The notes below the pieces were generated by a model, which saw only the letters and a list, made by a program, of their open reading frames with translations, was not told the origin of the DNA and ran no database searches. A stretch of 64,000 bases of DNA from Purpureocillium takamizusanense (taxonomy: Eukaryota > Ascomycota > Sordariomycetes > Hypocreales > Ophiocordycipitaceae): assembly GCF_022605165.1 (NCBI RefSeq), contig NC_063073.1, positions 682,001 through 746,000 on the forward strand, in the 5' to 3' direction. The position numbers and the translations under genes were made by a program. This document shows positions 10,406 to 22,994 of the stretch, piece after piece (the stretch's first letter is position 1; each line of letters begins with the position of its first letter).

Positions 10406-12181
10406 ATGGACGCCGCCGACGGCATCCTCGACGCGGCCGCCGCAGAGAGGCGCATCCTCCTCCTCCGGCAGGCTGACCGCTCCTCCACCACCTCATCATC
10501 ATCATCAGCTGCCGCCGCCGCGCCGTCCCAGGAGAACCCGCCCACGCTCCCTACGCCGTCCGCCCTGCGCGCCGCCGAGGCCGCCCTCGCCCCGCGTGCC
10601 GACCCGTCGTGGCACGTCGGCGGCTGGAGCGCCCGCCGCCTCGTCACCCACGTCCTCGACGACATCGTCCCCGCGCTGACCGGCCAGGCCGCCTCCGCCC
10701 GCTACTACGGCTTCGTCACCGGCGGCGTGCTGCCCGCCGCCGAGTGGGCCGACAACGTCGTCTCGCGCTGCGACCAGAACGTCCAGGTCCACCTGCCCGG
10801 CCAGACTGTCGCCACCGCCGTCGAGGACGCCGCCCTGGGCATGCTGGCCGGCTTGCTGCGCCTGGAGGATACGCCGACGGCGACGACCACCACCACCTGG
10901 CGCGGGCGCACCTTTACCACCGGCGCCACGGGCAGCAACGTGCTGGGCCTGGCATGCGGCCGCGAGGCCGTCCTGCAGAAGAGACTGGGCGATGACAGCC
11001 TCGCAGCAGCAGGAGGAGTGGGCGAGGTGGGCCTCCTGGCGGCCTGCCTTCGCGCGGGCGTCTCCGAGGTGCAGGTCCTGACGAGCGCGGGCCACAGCTC
11101 GCTGTCCAAGGCGGCGAGCATTGTCGGCATCGGACGCGCCTCCGTCAAGGAGCTGCGCCGCGTCGACGGCGGAGCCCAGCCGTGGAGGCTCGACCTCGAC
11201 GCCCTCGAGGCGGAGCTGCGCCGGCCCGGCGTGGCGAGCATCATCGCCGTGAGCGCGGGTGACGTCAACACGGGCGGGTTTGCGCTCGCCGGCGTGGGGG
11301 AGTGGAGGCGCGTGAGGGAGCTGGCGGACAAGTACGGCTCGTGGATTCACGTCGATGGCGGTACGTCTTGACACTTGTCTTCTTCTTCGACCCTTAACTG
11401 TGTCCATCATCCGCTGATGTCCCTGGTGTTTCTAGCGTTTGGCATTTTTGCGCGTGTCTTGGGAGAGGGCGACGAGTACGCCTGGCTCAAGAAGCAGCTC
11501 GAGGGCATTGAGCTGGCCGACAGCATCACCGTGGATGGCCACAAGATGCTCAACGTGGTGAGTACATACACAGACACCGTCTCCCGTTGGCTGCGGATAT
11601 CTTCATCGATAAGCTGACTGGCCTCTCTATAGCCGTACGACTGCGGCATGTTCTACACGCGCTCCGCGTCGATCCTGCAGTCCGTCTTCACTAATCCTAA
11701 CGCCGCCTACCTCTCCTCCGGCTCCGCCTCCAGCATTCCCTCGCCGCTCAACATCGGGCTCGAGAACTCGCGCCGCTTTCGGGCCCTGCCCGTGTACGCG
11801 GCTCTCCTCAGCGAGGGCTACCCGGGCTTCGAGCGCATCGTCTCCAACATGGTGCAGCTGTCACGCCGCGTGGCCGCCTACCTGCGAGACTCGCCGCACT
11901 ATGAACTGCTGCCAGACCAAGGTGCGCCGCTCGACCGCGTCTTCATGATTGTCTTGTTCCGGGCCAAGGACGCCGCCCTCAACGACGTTCTCGTCGAGAG
12001 GATCAACGAAACGAGGCAGATGTACGTGAGCGGGACGGCCTGGGCCGGGCAAAAGGCCGTGAGGATTGCCGTGTCGAACTGGAAGGTGGATATAGAGCGG
12101 GACTTTAAGGTCGTAGCGGCCATCCTCGACGCCGTAGCCGTGGGTGACGAGTTTGACCTAGAAAAGGTCGACGCACGATGA
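10406..12181 (+). CDS. PLP-dependent group II amino-acid decarboxylase
   Basis: Exons 10406-11360, 11436-11557 and 11633-12181 encode 541 residues of the pyridoxal-dependent decarboxylase (DDC/glutamate decarboxylase-like) fold. Visible marks are FTTGATGSNVLGL, AGHSSLSKAASIVGIG (His stacking on PLP), WIHVDGAFG (Asp contacting the pyridine nitrogen) and DSITVDGHKMLNVPYDCG, where Lys355 should carry the PLP. The first intron splits Gly-Ala inside VDGAFG and the second lies just after HKMLNV, so both splices restore conserved sequence. The chosen ATG has ACACCATGG context; one seven codons upstream is weaker. Residues 25-50 are Ser/Ala-rich. The amino-acid substrate cannot be told; no partner enzyme is adjacent. 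Confidence 0.88.
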
Positions 12182-12304
12182 GGCGTCTGCTCCGGAAGTG
12201 CAAGGCTTTCTCGCAAAGCCGAGGCACAAAATTAATCGTAATATCGCCCGGTCGCTTGTCCGTGGCCTCCTGCACCCTCCATGGATATGTGTCGTCCCGT
12301 TCGC

Positions 12305-12568
12305 TCAGCCAAACTTCTTGGAGCCGGCCTTGACAGTGGCCTTCTTGTCGGTGCGCTTGCCCTTGCCGCCCAGGAGCTCGAGGTGGCCGGCGCGCTCGCC
12401 CAGCAGGGCCTCCGTCTTGGCCGTCAGGCCAGAGGTGAACTTCTTGTGCGCCTTGTCGATGCCGGCCTTGTTCTTCTTGGGCTTAGACACCTTGGACGCC
12501 TGCTTCTTGGAGTGCACGGCCTTGGGGGCCTTGGCCTTGCTGGACTGCTTGAATGCGCCTTGGGCCAT
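12305..12568 (-). CDS. DUF2462 / UPF0390 small basic protein
   Basis: A single exon of 87 residues, very rich in Lys and Ala, beginning MAQGAFKQSSKAK and ending KAGSKKFG. This is the pattern of the DUF2462 (UPF0390) family, small basic nucleolar-type eukaryotic proteins including the mammalian Leydig-cell tumour 10 kDa homologue. Function in fungi is not established. It converges on the decarboxylase, with 123 bp between stop codons. Confidence 0.82.
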   Translation of the reverse strand: MAQGAFKQSSKAKAPKAVHSKKQASKVSKPKKNKAGIDKAHKKFTSGLTAKTEALLGERAGHLELLGGKGKRTDKKATVKAGSKKFG

Positions 12569-13333
12569 TTTTTCTCCTCTTTTCTTCTTTTTCTGTCGTC
12601 AGGGGAAGCGGAGCGGATTTTCGGGCGTGGGGATGGAGCGTAAAGATGGTTGACGGTGGTGTCGGTGCAAGACCGAGGAGAGATGGAGGCTTCCAGGTTC
12701 TGCGAAAATTTTGGGTCGCGCCTGCACCTGCACCTGCACCTGCACCTGCCGTGGGGCTCACCGAGCGGCTCACCTTGGGACCCTGGGAAAACCGGGTCTG
12801 GGACTCTTATTGTTAGGCGGCCCAGGTTGGCGGGCATCCACAGTTGCACCTCTTATCGTCACAGCAAGCAGAATTGCAACCTGCATATGGGTCACTTTTA
12901 CTTACTTCTTGGCTTTTCCTTGTTTCGTCTGCAGAATTGCAATGAGACAGACGTCGTCTGTCAATGTCCGACTTGAGCGCGCGGCGCTACCACAAAGCCC
13001 GTCGCCCAGAGATGGTGGCTGAGGGTCTGAGGATGCCTTGCAGCCTGTTCATCGCCGTCGAAGACAAGGGGATGATTGGCTTCAGGTCGCCGGGGGGAGG
13101 CATTGTTGCATAGTCCGTTCCGCAGCGGTCCCTACCTGCGAATTTCTCAGCCGTCCGTAGCCCTTGGCACTTTGTCGGCCTCCTTCTGTGTCTTTCCTCC
13201 CGCTCATTTCTCGCCATCAGACAACCGGCGATGCCGTTTATCGTTTGAAGACGATCATTTGCTCACGCCGCTGGTGGCCGTGAACTGGTCTTAGTTATTC
13301 ACCTATAGTCAACCCCTCGAGCTCTCAAATCCA
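12569..13333. other. Intergenic, divergent promoters
   Basis: The space between divergent DUF2462 and ubiquitin-like-domain genes contains five near-perfect CCTGCA hexamer units at about 12719-12750. No gene is visible. Confidence 0.55.
12719..12750. repeat. (CCTGCA)n minisatellite
   Basis: About five tandem hexamers, 150-180 bp upstream of the DUF2462 start codon. Confidence 0.85.
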
Positions 13334-15322
13334 ATGTCGCTGGGCTTCTCGGTCGGCGATTTCCTCGCCGTCTCCAAGCTGATCAAGGACATATCCGACT
13401 GCATTCGCCATGGCTCGACCACATCATACCAAGCCCTTGATGTCGAATTGCACTCTCTGAAGCGGGCTCTCGACGAGATTGAACGCCTTCAATGCCCCCC
13501 CGGTCAAGAGGCCGACGTGAACAAGGTCAAGGTGGTGGCTTTGAACTGCCGACCGCCGCTGGATCAGTTCGCCGCGAAGCTAAAAGCGTATGGCATCCTC
13601 GGCCATCAACCCCAAGGAAAGCCAACCCCGAAGTCTGGCCTAGAGAAGCTCGCAAAAAAGGTGCAATGGCGTGTAGAGATGGAGGAGCACGCGGTGAGAT
13701 TGCGCGCATCCATTGTCGCGCACGTCGGCTTCTTAGCCGTGCGACTGAACCTGATCGGACTGTAAGCAGGCCCAATAGCTTCCTTCTCTGGCACACGAGG
13801 CTGCTAACAGCAAAGAAATGCGAACTTTGCATTGTCTCAGGAGATGGACGAGCACCAGAGCGCTCTTCGATCGCGAATTGACCAAGTCCGGGAAGACGTC
13901 CTTGCATCAGAGCGAAAGCAAGCAGCTCAAGGATCGCTTGTCCAGGCAACATCTGCCCTCATCCTTCAGCAAATATCCGAACTTGCATCTGCGTTGGTTG
14001 ACCTTCTTCCCATGCCATTGAACTCTTGCCAACGATTTCAGATGCATTGGGGTGCGGCTTGAATCCCTCGTGGACCTTGCAAAGAATATCTGGCAGTCAA
14101 ATCTCAGAATCATTGCCATGGTATCTGAAATACATGGCCGCTTGCCCAGACCGAACACTTCGTACACGTGGTTTCAAGACCCGATCCGGTTCGAAGACGC
14201 CCTGGGGCACGTATTCCCCATTCCTTCCGAGTACAGCTGGAGTGTAAGCCCACTGCCATTCTGACTGGGATTCTTCCTCAATTAATCTGGTGTTTAGACG
14301 ATTCATGCCATCATTCGCGACCGGTTTGCGACAGGCCCGGGCTGCCAGAAGGTGAAGTCCAGAGAGTATCTCCTCTTCAACTCCCTAGACATGAAGCAAC
14401 CCATCAAGCAGGAGCATCACTTCTTGCTGCCTGGAATGAGAATGATTATGACCTTCATTTTCGGTACATACTGCCCGTGGTTACTCGCAACGTGTCCGAG
14501 GATCGAGTGTTTGTCGCTTCGGTCTGTCGAGGACGGGTTTGGCAGTAGGCTATGGTGAGTTGCACCACACGATTGCAAGGAACTTGCCACTCAAGACTTC
14601 GTACATGTTGCAGTGAGCTATGCAACTGCCGGTTCAATATGGTCTGTACGAGCATTGCCCAGCCGTTTCGCAGAATTAGCGTCGTACAGGACTGGTTGAA
14701 CATGCCCCAACCTGAACGCCGAAATCTTTCAGAGGTCTCTGCTGGCCTCACCAACGCGGAGCTCCACTATCGGCGCTATGAACGGCACCTTTTCAAGAAT
14801 GTGTCTATTCACACCATGGACTTGCCGGCAACTCCGACCGTGGTCAACGTCCGTCATCCGGGCTACCATCAACGCAAGTCGAGAAAGCAGAAACGCCTCG
14901 GACTCTCTGCAGGAGACCATCCAACTCATACGCGCCCAATCGCGCCCTACACAGTACTTCATCATTCCTGGAAATGGCCCTGGGAGTCTTCCATGTGTTT
15001 TTCTGCCAACTCGGTTATTTCAGCAGACTCGCATCACCAGTCAATAGCCAGTGCTGACGCCGTCTTGATCCCTGCCCAAACGACGCCCGTCGTCAATCAG
15101 CCAGCTCGAGTCAACCGAGCTACGATGCGCCTCATGGAAACTCATAGACGCCTTGCAATGGATTCCAACCATCATTCTGATGAAGTGATGAGGAGCCTAG
15201 CCGCTCTCGATAATGCCTGGGGGCTTACTGGTACTGAGATGACTCGGGTGAGCTTGGTGGAGACGACCGTGAAGGCCCGCTCCCTTTCTTATTACCCCCA
15301 GGAACTTGAAATTTTACAGTGA
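13334..15322 (+). CDS. Fungal N-terminal-domain / ubiquitin-like-domain protein
   Basis: My model has exons 13334-13761, 13816-13992, 14042-14243, 14298-14554 and 14614-15322 (590 residues). The N-terminus MSLGFSVGDFLAVSKLIKD is the helical start common to fungal proteins carrying NACHT-associated or ubiquitin-like modules. A central helical part follows, then a ubiquitin-like domain (RFEDALGHVFPIPSEYSWS-TIHAIIRDRF to HHFLLPGMRMIMTF, about residues 249-315). After it come paired cysteines (YCPWLLATC, CPRIEC, CELCNC), perhaps metal-binding. Introns 1, 3 and 4 have good signals, intron 1 with a perfect GCTAAC branch. Intron 2 has a weak GTTGGT donor but is needed for frame. Past about 14850 the frame is open but unconserved to my eye; the true C-terminus may lie earlier. 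Function unknown. Confidence 0.6.
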
Positions 15323-15678
15323 GGCATTCGTGCGACAACGTACACGCTGACCTAGATCAGTGGGAGCAGCCTGATGAGGAGCAGCATGTTTCGTGTATCA
15401 AGCGGAGACGGCCCAGAAACTAAGTGGCCAAAACCATGCAACTTGAACACAGTCACGCCGAGCCGCAGGTTTCTTTTCGAAAGAAATCATAATTTGAGCA
15501 TTCATTCATTCCGAGCACGATGGACCTTGGCTGCTGTACGAGCATCACCTTTTCACAAGTGTGTTCCGGGCTTGTCAGTCCCATAGGCTCAAAGATTCGA
15601 CCCTATTCTAAAACATCATACAGTGGCAAACCCTCTTTGGCAGCCTCTCCGTACCAAGAAGCAGATCGCGCGACCTCA
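15323..15678. other. Intergenic, convergent 3' ends
   Basis: Short space between convergent genes; no coding signal seen. Confidence 0.55.
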
Positions 15679-18139
15679 TCACAATCGAAGGACTCGAAGC
15701 GCGGCCTTGAGGCTTGCAATCTCGCGAGACAGGGTCGTACGCTGCTGCTTCGACTCTTCATCCTCGCCCGCAATTTCCTCGAGCTGCTCGTCGGTGAGCC
15801 CCATCACCATATCCGTGCCAAACGCCTTAAGCGGACCCTTAGGTCCCTGCAGCAGGTAGTGCCAAATGGCCTGCTGGTAGACAACGTCGACGAAGCGCTT
15901 GCGCGCCACCTTGTAGTAGCTTGTGAAGGTGTCGAGCACGTCCTCGCACACCTGCTCCTCATTGTCCTTGTTCTCCGCGACGTTGCACAGCTGGTTGACC
16001 GGAACGTACTTGGAGCTCGTACCGTCGCCTTTGGTTAAGCCGAGCGCGAACTTCTCCATCGTGCTGGTGAATCGCTCGCCACGCTTTTTCTGCAGGATGT
16101 CGTTGAAGTAGTGGTTGAAGGTTGCCGGCTGGCCTCTCTCAACGGCGAGCAGGAAGCGCGCGTGCGACATGGCCTTGCGGTACATTGGCACCAAGCGATT
16201 CACGAGGACACCCTCCCAGAGCTGCTCTCGCACCTGTCCCTCGGGACAGAGGATGCACAGGAGGTTGTAGATGTAATCGTGCACCAGCACGATCGTCTGG
16301 CTCATGTGCATCAGGGTCAATGGCTCCCACTTCTTTGACTGCTGCAGGAAGACGGACGACAAGATGGTGCCACCAAACTGCGGAGGGTTTCAATCAATAA
16401 GTGCATGAAGAGCCGGCGGGGCGAGGGCTGTCTTACTGTTCCAAGTTCAGGGCCACGGCTGGCCTGATAGATGACTCGGATGCCGTCTATGATGGGTTTT
16501 TCGAGCGGGTCCGGGCACTTATATTCTTCGGCGACGATGGTGTCCTGCAACTCGGTATACTTTTCAAGCTCAACTCTGGACGGGAGCGCACAGCTGCCTG
16601 GCTTCTCAGCCTTGTCCACGGCGTCGTCGAATTTGAGCATGTGGGAACGCCGCGCGAAGTTTTGAGCAAAGGACGTGTGAAGACTCAGGATCTTCGTGAT
16701 GAGTTTCAGCTCTGGATTGGCGTCAAAAATGTCGTCTCCGACATAGTGTCCGTTCAAGGCAGACGTCGTGACGGTCTGGAAGCGCGTCGCGATTCTGCCG
16801 AGATAGAGTCTTTGAGCCGCGTGGTCGGCCCGCGCAGGGCCCATGTCTTCCAAGGAGGTCTGCGCACGACGAAGACGGTGATCGATATCCGCCTTGACGT
16901 TGGGAAACTCGTCTCTTGAGATCTTCATGAGCAGCTTCTGGAGCCGCTCCTTGAGAGCAGCGACGCCGCAGCGTTCAGCGACGCTGCTCCATTCCGTGCC
17001 ACCAAAGAAGGCCTTCTCGGCCAGGGCCCTCTGCGCCAGTGTCGAGGTGTCATCGTCGGCGCTGCGATTCTTCACCACGTAATAGCCCAGCTTGAGGTTG
17101 CTTCGTTTGCCGAGGACGAGGTCGAGGACCGCCGCCCGAGTAGCCTTTTCCGTGGCGAGGTCGGGCTTGGTGAGAACCCCCATGGTCCGAGCACCATCGG
17201 GGTCGGCAGCCTCGGCGAGCTTGAGAATCTCTTGAGTGGCAATGTCTACATTGCAAGGCATGACCGCCAGAATGCTTCGACGAGGTCAGCGAGGTTTCCA
17301 AAGGGGAAGAGGGTTCAGGTGTGTGTATGGAGCTCACATCGTTCGAGAGTTGTCCATGTAGCGCTTGACCATGTTCTCGACCAGCTTGATGTCCGTCTCG
17401 GTCGTCAGACCTAGATTCCTCTTAGTATTTGCCTTCGATAAGCTATGGGGGGGCAGTAAACGCGAAAACTTACCAGGCGTGGCTACGCGAAAGATGCCAG
17501 GAACATCAATAACGGTGAGATGATCCTGCTGCTTCATTGTGAGTAACCTGGAATGGGACATGCCTATCGCCAAAAAGGACTCACGTCGGGTCCGAAAATC
17601 TCAATTTTGAGTATGTCCTCGCTAAACGCGCCACCTGCAGAAGCCGGATCGCCTGAGCCCATGCGGATACCCATAGCTGCATTCGCCTGAACAACGTCAG
17701 CACCGAGGCAATCGACAATTCGAAAGAGACGAACCTCTTGGAAGACGTTGGCGAGCTGGTCATTGTCGATCTCGGTGAAGCGACGTTCGAAAGCTAGCAG
17801 CTCGGCCTTCAGCGCGTCATCCGCGTCCGGACGCGGAATGATGGAGATGGCCACGCTCTTGAGCGCGTCGCGGCAGCACGTAATCTGCGTTGCGTAGCGG
17901 GTGCACAGTCCCGTCGCTCGCGGGAAGGAAAATCCAGTCAGGCTCTCCAAGACGGAGCTCTTTCCAGATGACTGATCGCCCACGACGACAAGCTGTGGAC
18001 GCGTCGTCGTCAGCCTGGCTCCAGGCAATGGTTCGAGTTATCGACATACCTGAGGAAGGGGGATCATGGAGCCAACGTTCAGCTCCCGAAGCTTGTCGAT
18101 CTTGGCCAACATGGCCCGGTTACCCAAGCCGCGCTCCAT
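15679..18139 (-). CDS. Dynamin-like (Mx-type) large GTPase
   Basis: Six exons: 18139-18050, 17992-17585, 17531-17474, 17410-17338, 17274-16437 and 16377-15679; 721 residues. All introns are 53-63 bp, and two of them (63 bp each) are multiples of three. GTPase motifs are GDQSSGKSS (P-loop, residues 35-43), the FPRATGLCTRY switch I, DVPG (175-178) and TKPD (245-248), with RTIILAVMPCNVDIATQ between them. The middle/stalk region continues to an assembly (GED-like) domain; there is no PH domain or Pro-rich tail. This is the layout of fungal Mx/Drp-like dynamins rather than endocytic dynamin. It likely remodels or binds membranes; the target organelle is unknown. Confidence 0.88.
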
Positions 18140-18743
18140 GGTAGCGTCTTGCAAGGATACAGCAAGGAGACAGTGTGGTATACCAGTCGAATTGTTGACA
18201 GGGTCTTTGGCTGCGTTGAGCGAGAGGTAACGGTTGGGGATGGAGGTGGCAAAAGGCAGAAGCAAACGTGCTGCCGAACACAAGAAAGAAGATGGTTATA
18301 CTCGCCGAGCAGCGAGCTTTCGGATGACAAGGGACTAATACGATCTGTTCAGTGAAGTGGCTGCGAGTCCAACGCAGCTACCCGTTACCCGAAGACCAAA
18401 GTAGAAAAGTGTCACTGACCGCAGAGTCACTGTGCCTATCGAAGAAGGCCATGGAACTCAAGAAGCAGCGTTGACGTTTAGTCGTTGGGATACCTTAGGC
18501 ATATGGCCTGAACAATGCGCGAGCCCTGGTCTTTCTCTTCATGCATATCCAAGTGTATCCATGTGTATTCAACCCACGAGCCAAGCTGTGGGCGTTCAAT
18601 TGCAAACAGGCGACTCTCCGAGTCCGACGACGAGCGCGCCGGTTCGTTATATCTCACAAAAAGTATCCCAATGCTGCCTTTGCGCCAGTAGATTCATCAT
18701 GCATTGACGTCAATAGACTCGCGGCCGTAACACCTGGGCCCCA
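18140..18743. other. Intergenic
   Basis: Spacer upstream of the dynamin-like gene and downstream of the SCY1-like gene, which lie on the same strand. No gene seen. Confidence 0.55.
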
Positions 18744-21339
18744 TTACCACCCATCGCCCCAGCCGTCATCGTCGTCGGTCTCCTTTGGTTTCATATCGAT
18801 CTTCTTGGCCACGACAGGCTTGGCTGCGACTTTGGTCGCCGGTTTCTTTGTCGTTGTAGACTTGGACAAGCCCTTCGGTAACGACTTGCCGCCTGGCTTC
18901 TTCTTTTGCGCCTGTGCTGCTAGCCATCCAGCGAAATCTGGCTCGGCCTCGTCAAACGGCGCGGCGCTCATAACCGCAGGAGCTTTCGTGACGTTCTTTG
19001 TGGGTTCTGCAGTCTCCGGTTCCTCGTTATCATCCATGTCACCCATGTCGCCCCAGGCGTCTCCCGCATCTTCAGCATTGTCATCCTGGAAGAAAGCATC
19101 GGCTACCGCGCTAGCTGTGGGAGATGACGTCCCAGATGCGCCAGGCTGTGGTGAAGTTACAATTTGTCGGTGAAGCGACGATGCTGAAGCCATCGCGGGC
19201 CGCTTGGGGTCCAGTCCCTGGGCAGACGATGGCTGGTTGGGCGCGTGGCTGGCTCCATTTGCCGTCTGCATGTCACCGGCAGCGGAAGAGATCTTGTTGG
19301 TGAAGGACGAAATCGCCCAGCCAGTCCAACCGGACGAGCCACTGGACTGAGGCGTGCCCATGCGCGTTGGCTGTGCGTCGGCAGCCTGCGGAGGAGGGAG
19401 CACGGTATCGGGCATGTCCGCAGCCGCCTTACGAACTTTTTGAACATAGACATCCATAGCGCGCGTGGCTTGGTCCCGCACGAGCTTTTCCTTGTCGATG
19501 AGCAGAGGGCAAACTACGGGCAGAATCCGGGCTGCAGCATCCTCATCTGAAAAGTATTCGGATGTTGCTCCAAGAGCCATCAACGCTGCGTTTCTGGCGT
19601 GGACGAAAGGGTCCCTCAGAGATCGCGTAAAAGCGGCAATGAGCACCTTAGAACGCGAGGAGGTGCCGAGATATCGAGCAATCTTGCCCAAGCATATGGT
19701 CGTGTTGGTGCGAATGCCGGGCTGCTCATCGTTGGCGGTCTTTGCAAGATGCTTAAGAAGCTCGCCGTTGATAGTCCGGTCGGAAAGCTTGGTGATGAGA
19801 ACGAGAACAGACTTGAGTGTTTGCTCTCGCACCACGGGTTGTACGTCGGTGAAGCCAGTCACCTACATATGTCAGCGATGCCGACAAGTCGCAAGGGGTA
19901 GCCACGTACTATCTGAGGGAAGATCTTGTCGTTCACCATCTTCTGTGATAGTCGGTCAATCATCAACGGAAGGCTGTCCAGCAGGCAGACTCGAATCGCT
20001 CGGTCGGGGTTGGCAAAAGCTCGAATGAGAAAGGGATTGAGTTTGGTCTCGAAATCTTCATTGGACAACTTGGCCGCGATTTTGAGCACGACGCCGAGAG
20101 CCTTTGGGCCGCCCCCACCGAATTCAACAGACTTGATAAGCTCGGGAAGCACCTTGAGCTTAAAGAATTCCTCCGGGAAGTCGTCGCTTAGCTGGTCTAA
20201 GTCGCTACAGTCTTGTTAGCAATGAAGAGGCCGATTGGGGGCGACAGACTTGCTTCAAGAACTCCTCTCGTTCGCTGGGCGACTTGACTCCCAGGTTGTC
20301 AATGCCCTCGGTCAGCTTGATCAGGGGGCTGTCAAAGAAGGCACCTGTGCGTGAACCTTGATCGAGGAAGCTGGCGACAGTGATCCGGGCCTTGGGATTG
20401 GCATTGCAAAGTCTCTTGTAACTTGACTGCATGGTGGGAGGCACGTTCTTCGTTTGCCCAGCTTGGTCCCGCCCGCTGTAGTCCCCATTGAAAACCTCAA
20501 ATATCAGCGTGCCGAAGTTGAACGAATCGACGGCCGAGTGTGGGTTCTTCTTGATGATATCCCAGCCACCTTGAGCGATCTCGGGGGGCGCATATCGTGC
20601 AGAGTCTGGAACCAAACTTCCATAGGTCTGAGCCGGTCAGCGCGTGCGCCTTTGGGTTGGCAGGAAACTTGCATATATGACGGATTCATCATCCTTGACG
20701 CTACTCAGAGCCTCAAACCCACCCAACTTCCACTCGCCACTTTCGGACGTGTAAACGGACCCGACCTTGATGCTTCCGTGTATCGCCGACGCGTCGCTGT
20801 TGATGAATTTGAGGGTGCGCTGAGGTCGTCAGCAAGGGTTGTCACACCGCGCAAGGCATGCTTTCGTACCGCGACATTGTGTAGTCCCCATTTGATCGTC
20901 TCGGGGCTGAGGCTCTTTCGACGAACGTGCCATCGGAGGGGTACGACTCGCTCGGTCGCAATATAAATGTAGGAGTCCGTCTGGGGCAGTCAGCGCCGCG
21001 CGCGCAGCATGATCGTCGCGAGACGTACCTCAACCGTGTCCAGCACCTTGATGACGCCCGGATGTCGAAGCGTGCGCAGTTTCTTGAGCGCGTTTTTGGC
21101 CAAGGGGAGGCGGCCCTTGCTGGAGGGGATGTCGAACGAGAAGATGCTGCAGTTGGATCCGTCTTCCTGTCGGAAGTTAGTCGCTGCCGGGCCTGGCACG
21201 CCTCGATTCTGCGTACCCTTTTCGTGCCGTTGTACAGGGTCCAGACGGACTCGTCAACGTCGACCTTGTCCCCAAACGTGTACGGGAAGGGAGGTCCCTG
21301 GGCCATGGCTGATGCCACGGCGGACTTGAGGAAATCCAT
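18744..21339 (-). CDS. SCY1-like pseudokinase with HEAT repeats
   Basis: Seven exons: 21339-21217, 21166-21029, 20980-20870, 20819-20673, 20627-20254, 20204-19910 and 19862-18744; 768 residues. An N-terminal protein-kinase fold lacks catalytic residues: the HRD and DFG positions read AIHGSIKVGSVY and WKLGGFEAL. Then come HEAT repeats (LPELIKSVEF, VCLLDSLPLMIDRL, IRTNTTICLGKIARYLG) and a disordered tail ending DDDDGWGDGW. This is the Cex1/SCYL1 family, tied to tRNA export and COPI trafficking. Introns 20628-20672 and 20205-20253 begin GCAAGT instead of GT; both have good branch sites (GCTGACC, GCTAAC) and are required to restore VIY-TYGSLVPDSARYAPPE and EEFL-N-DLDQLSDDFPEEFF. Confidence 0.9.
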
Positions 21340-22994
21340 GGCTTGTGGCTTGTCGACGGCGGTAGAAGGGAGGCGAGAAGTATGCAGACGGCGCGATGAG
21401 TCAATCGGCGGCAGCGCGACGCAGCGTTGGACGGCCGTCGAGCGCTCGGAAACGAGATGACACGAAGCTTCAGCCTCGGAGCAGAACGAAGTTGGAGCTC
21501 TACTCCCAGGCACGAAGTATGTACGTTGGCGACGCTAGTGAGTTGAGCACAGGACCGATTGAGCCCCGCGCTGCCCACCTTCACAGGTGTCCTGTCCTGA
21601 CGAGCCTGGAATGTGTCAGCGTGCGGTGACGCAGGCCTAGGGAAAGGTAGTGGGAGGCTAGGCGGCCTCTGGGCTGAGGCAGGTAGGCAGCCTGGGCATC
21701 GCCCAAAGGACCGGGAGCCTTTGGAAGGCCCAGGCGCGCCTTGAGGAGCGGGGCCCGAGCTCACTGGAGAGCCGCCTGAGGTGACTTTGAAGGCACCCGT
21801 GGACCCGACCTACTTCGTACATTGAATTGGAAGGCTCTAGCTGCCCCATGGAGGGGCTGCCCATTCGACTCCATCCATACGTGTGCCATTCTCAGTGCCT
21901 TCCAGTGGGTCGCGGCACCCTGGTCCTGCCTGGCGGCCCTCCACTGCGTTAGCCCTACTCCATTGGAAGTCACCTGTAGGTTTCCTGCAGACAGCTGGAG
22001 CCCCCGCGGCACGTGTGTGCTGTCGCAGATTGGCGCGCGCGTCCGGCTTACCACCCACCCAGGCTAAATTATAGAGGTTGCTGCACGGGCCAATGGGCCT
22101 CAAGCCGTGTTGCCTTCCCGGGTCTCCAGACGCCTTCCTCACTAAACACAAAAGACTGCACTTATACCTTTCATTGTCTCCTCTTCCGTCGCCACCATCC
22201 TCCTCTCCCACATTCTCTGCGGCTCACGCTCTGACAGCCGTCCCGCGACCCGCTGCTGCGTTTCCACGACGACTGCCTGTTTTCCAAATCGTCCTCTCGG
22301 TCATGTGACGGGTTTGCCACGACGCCCACGGATCCCGCGCCCCGCGCATCGCGAGACGGAGCGGGCAACTGCGCTCGGTGAGTTATCTCGTCATGCTACT
22401 TCGACTCTTGCACAGTTCTCGGCCGAGTGATGTACCATGGTAAAAGGTCTGACGCAAAGACACCTTCTGGTTTCGCGGCCAACGGCTCAACCCCACGGCG
22501 CCACCCCAGGCTGACAGCTGTTTGCCTGACCACGGCGCCGCCCTTGCTCTCTTGCACATTATCGTGCGCGACGGGCCTGTTCAGTGGCCTTGTTGGTTCA
22601 CGGGGGAGGAGACAATATGCACATTTGCAGCCGCAACATGGAGTCCTGCGTCCCTTTGTGCAACGAAGCTGGACCAAAGGCTGCGGCCCACAGGCTTTGT
22701 TCAGCCAACACCGCGAAACCGCTGCGTTCTGCTTGAAGATTCAACGAAAACTGAAAAGATCTGACGGCCATCGAGACTTTGTCCTTTTTCTTTCGCCATC
22801 ATACCACAGGTTGCTTATACTGACCCTAGACACATCTAGGCACCACCAGTCGGTCGCACTCTGCTTCCGGGCAGGTGTGCCAATGAGCTCTGCACCGGCA
22901 AGCTTCTCAGGCTGCATTGTTGACAGTCTAAAGGCAGCATGCGAGGAATCTGCTACACCTGGGGTCGACTCGCATTACTGTCTTTTGATTCGGC
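21340..22994. other. Intergenic, divergent promoters
   Basis: About 1.65 kb between divergent genes. The part 21600-22070 is unusually rich in CCTGG/CCAGG and GGCC words, with a GTACTTCGTAC-like word at 21811-21820. No open frame has family-like sequence. Confidence 0.5.
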
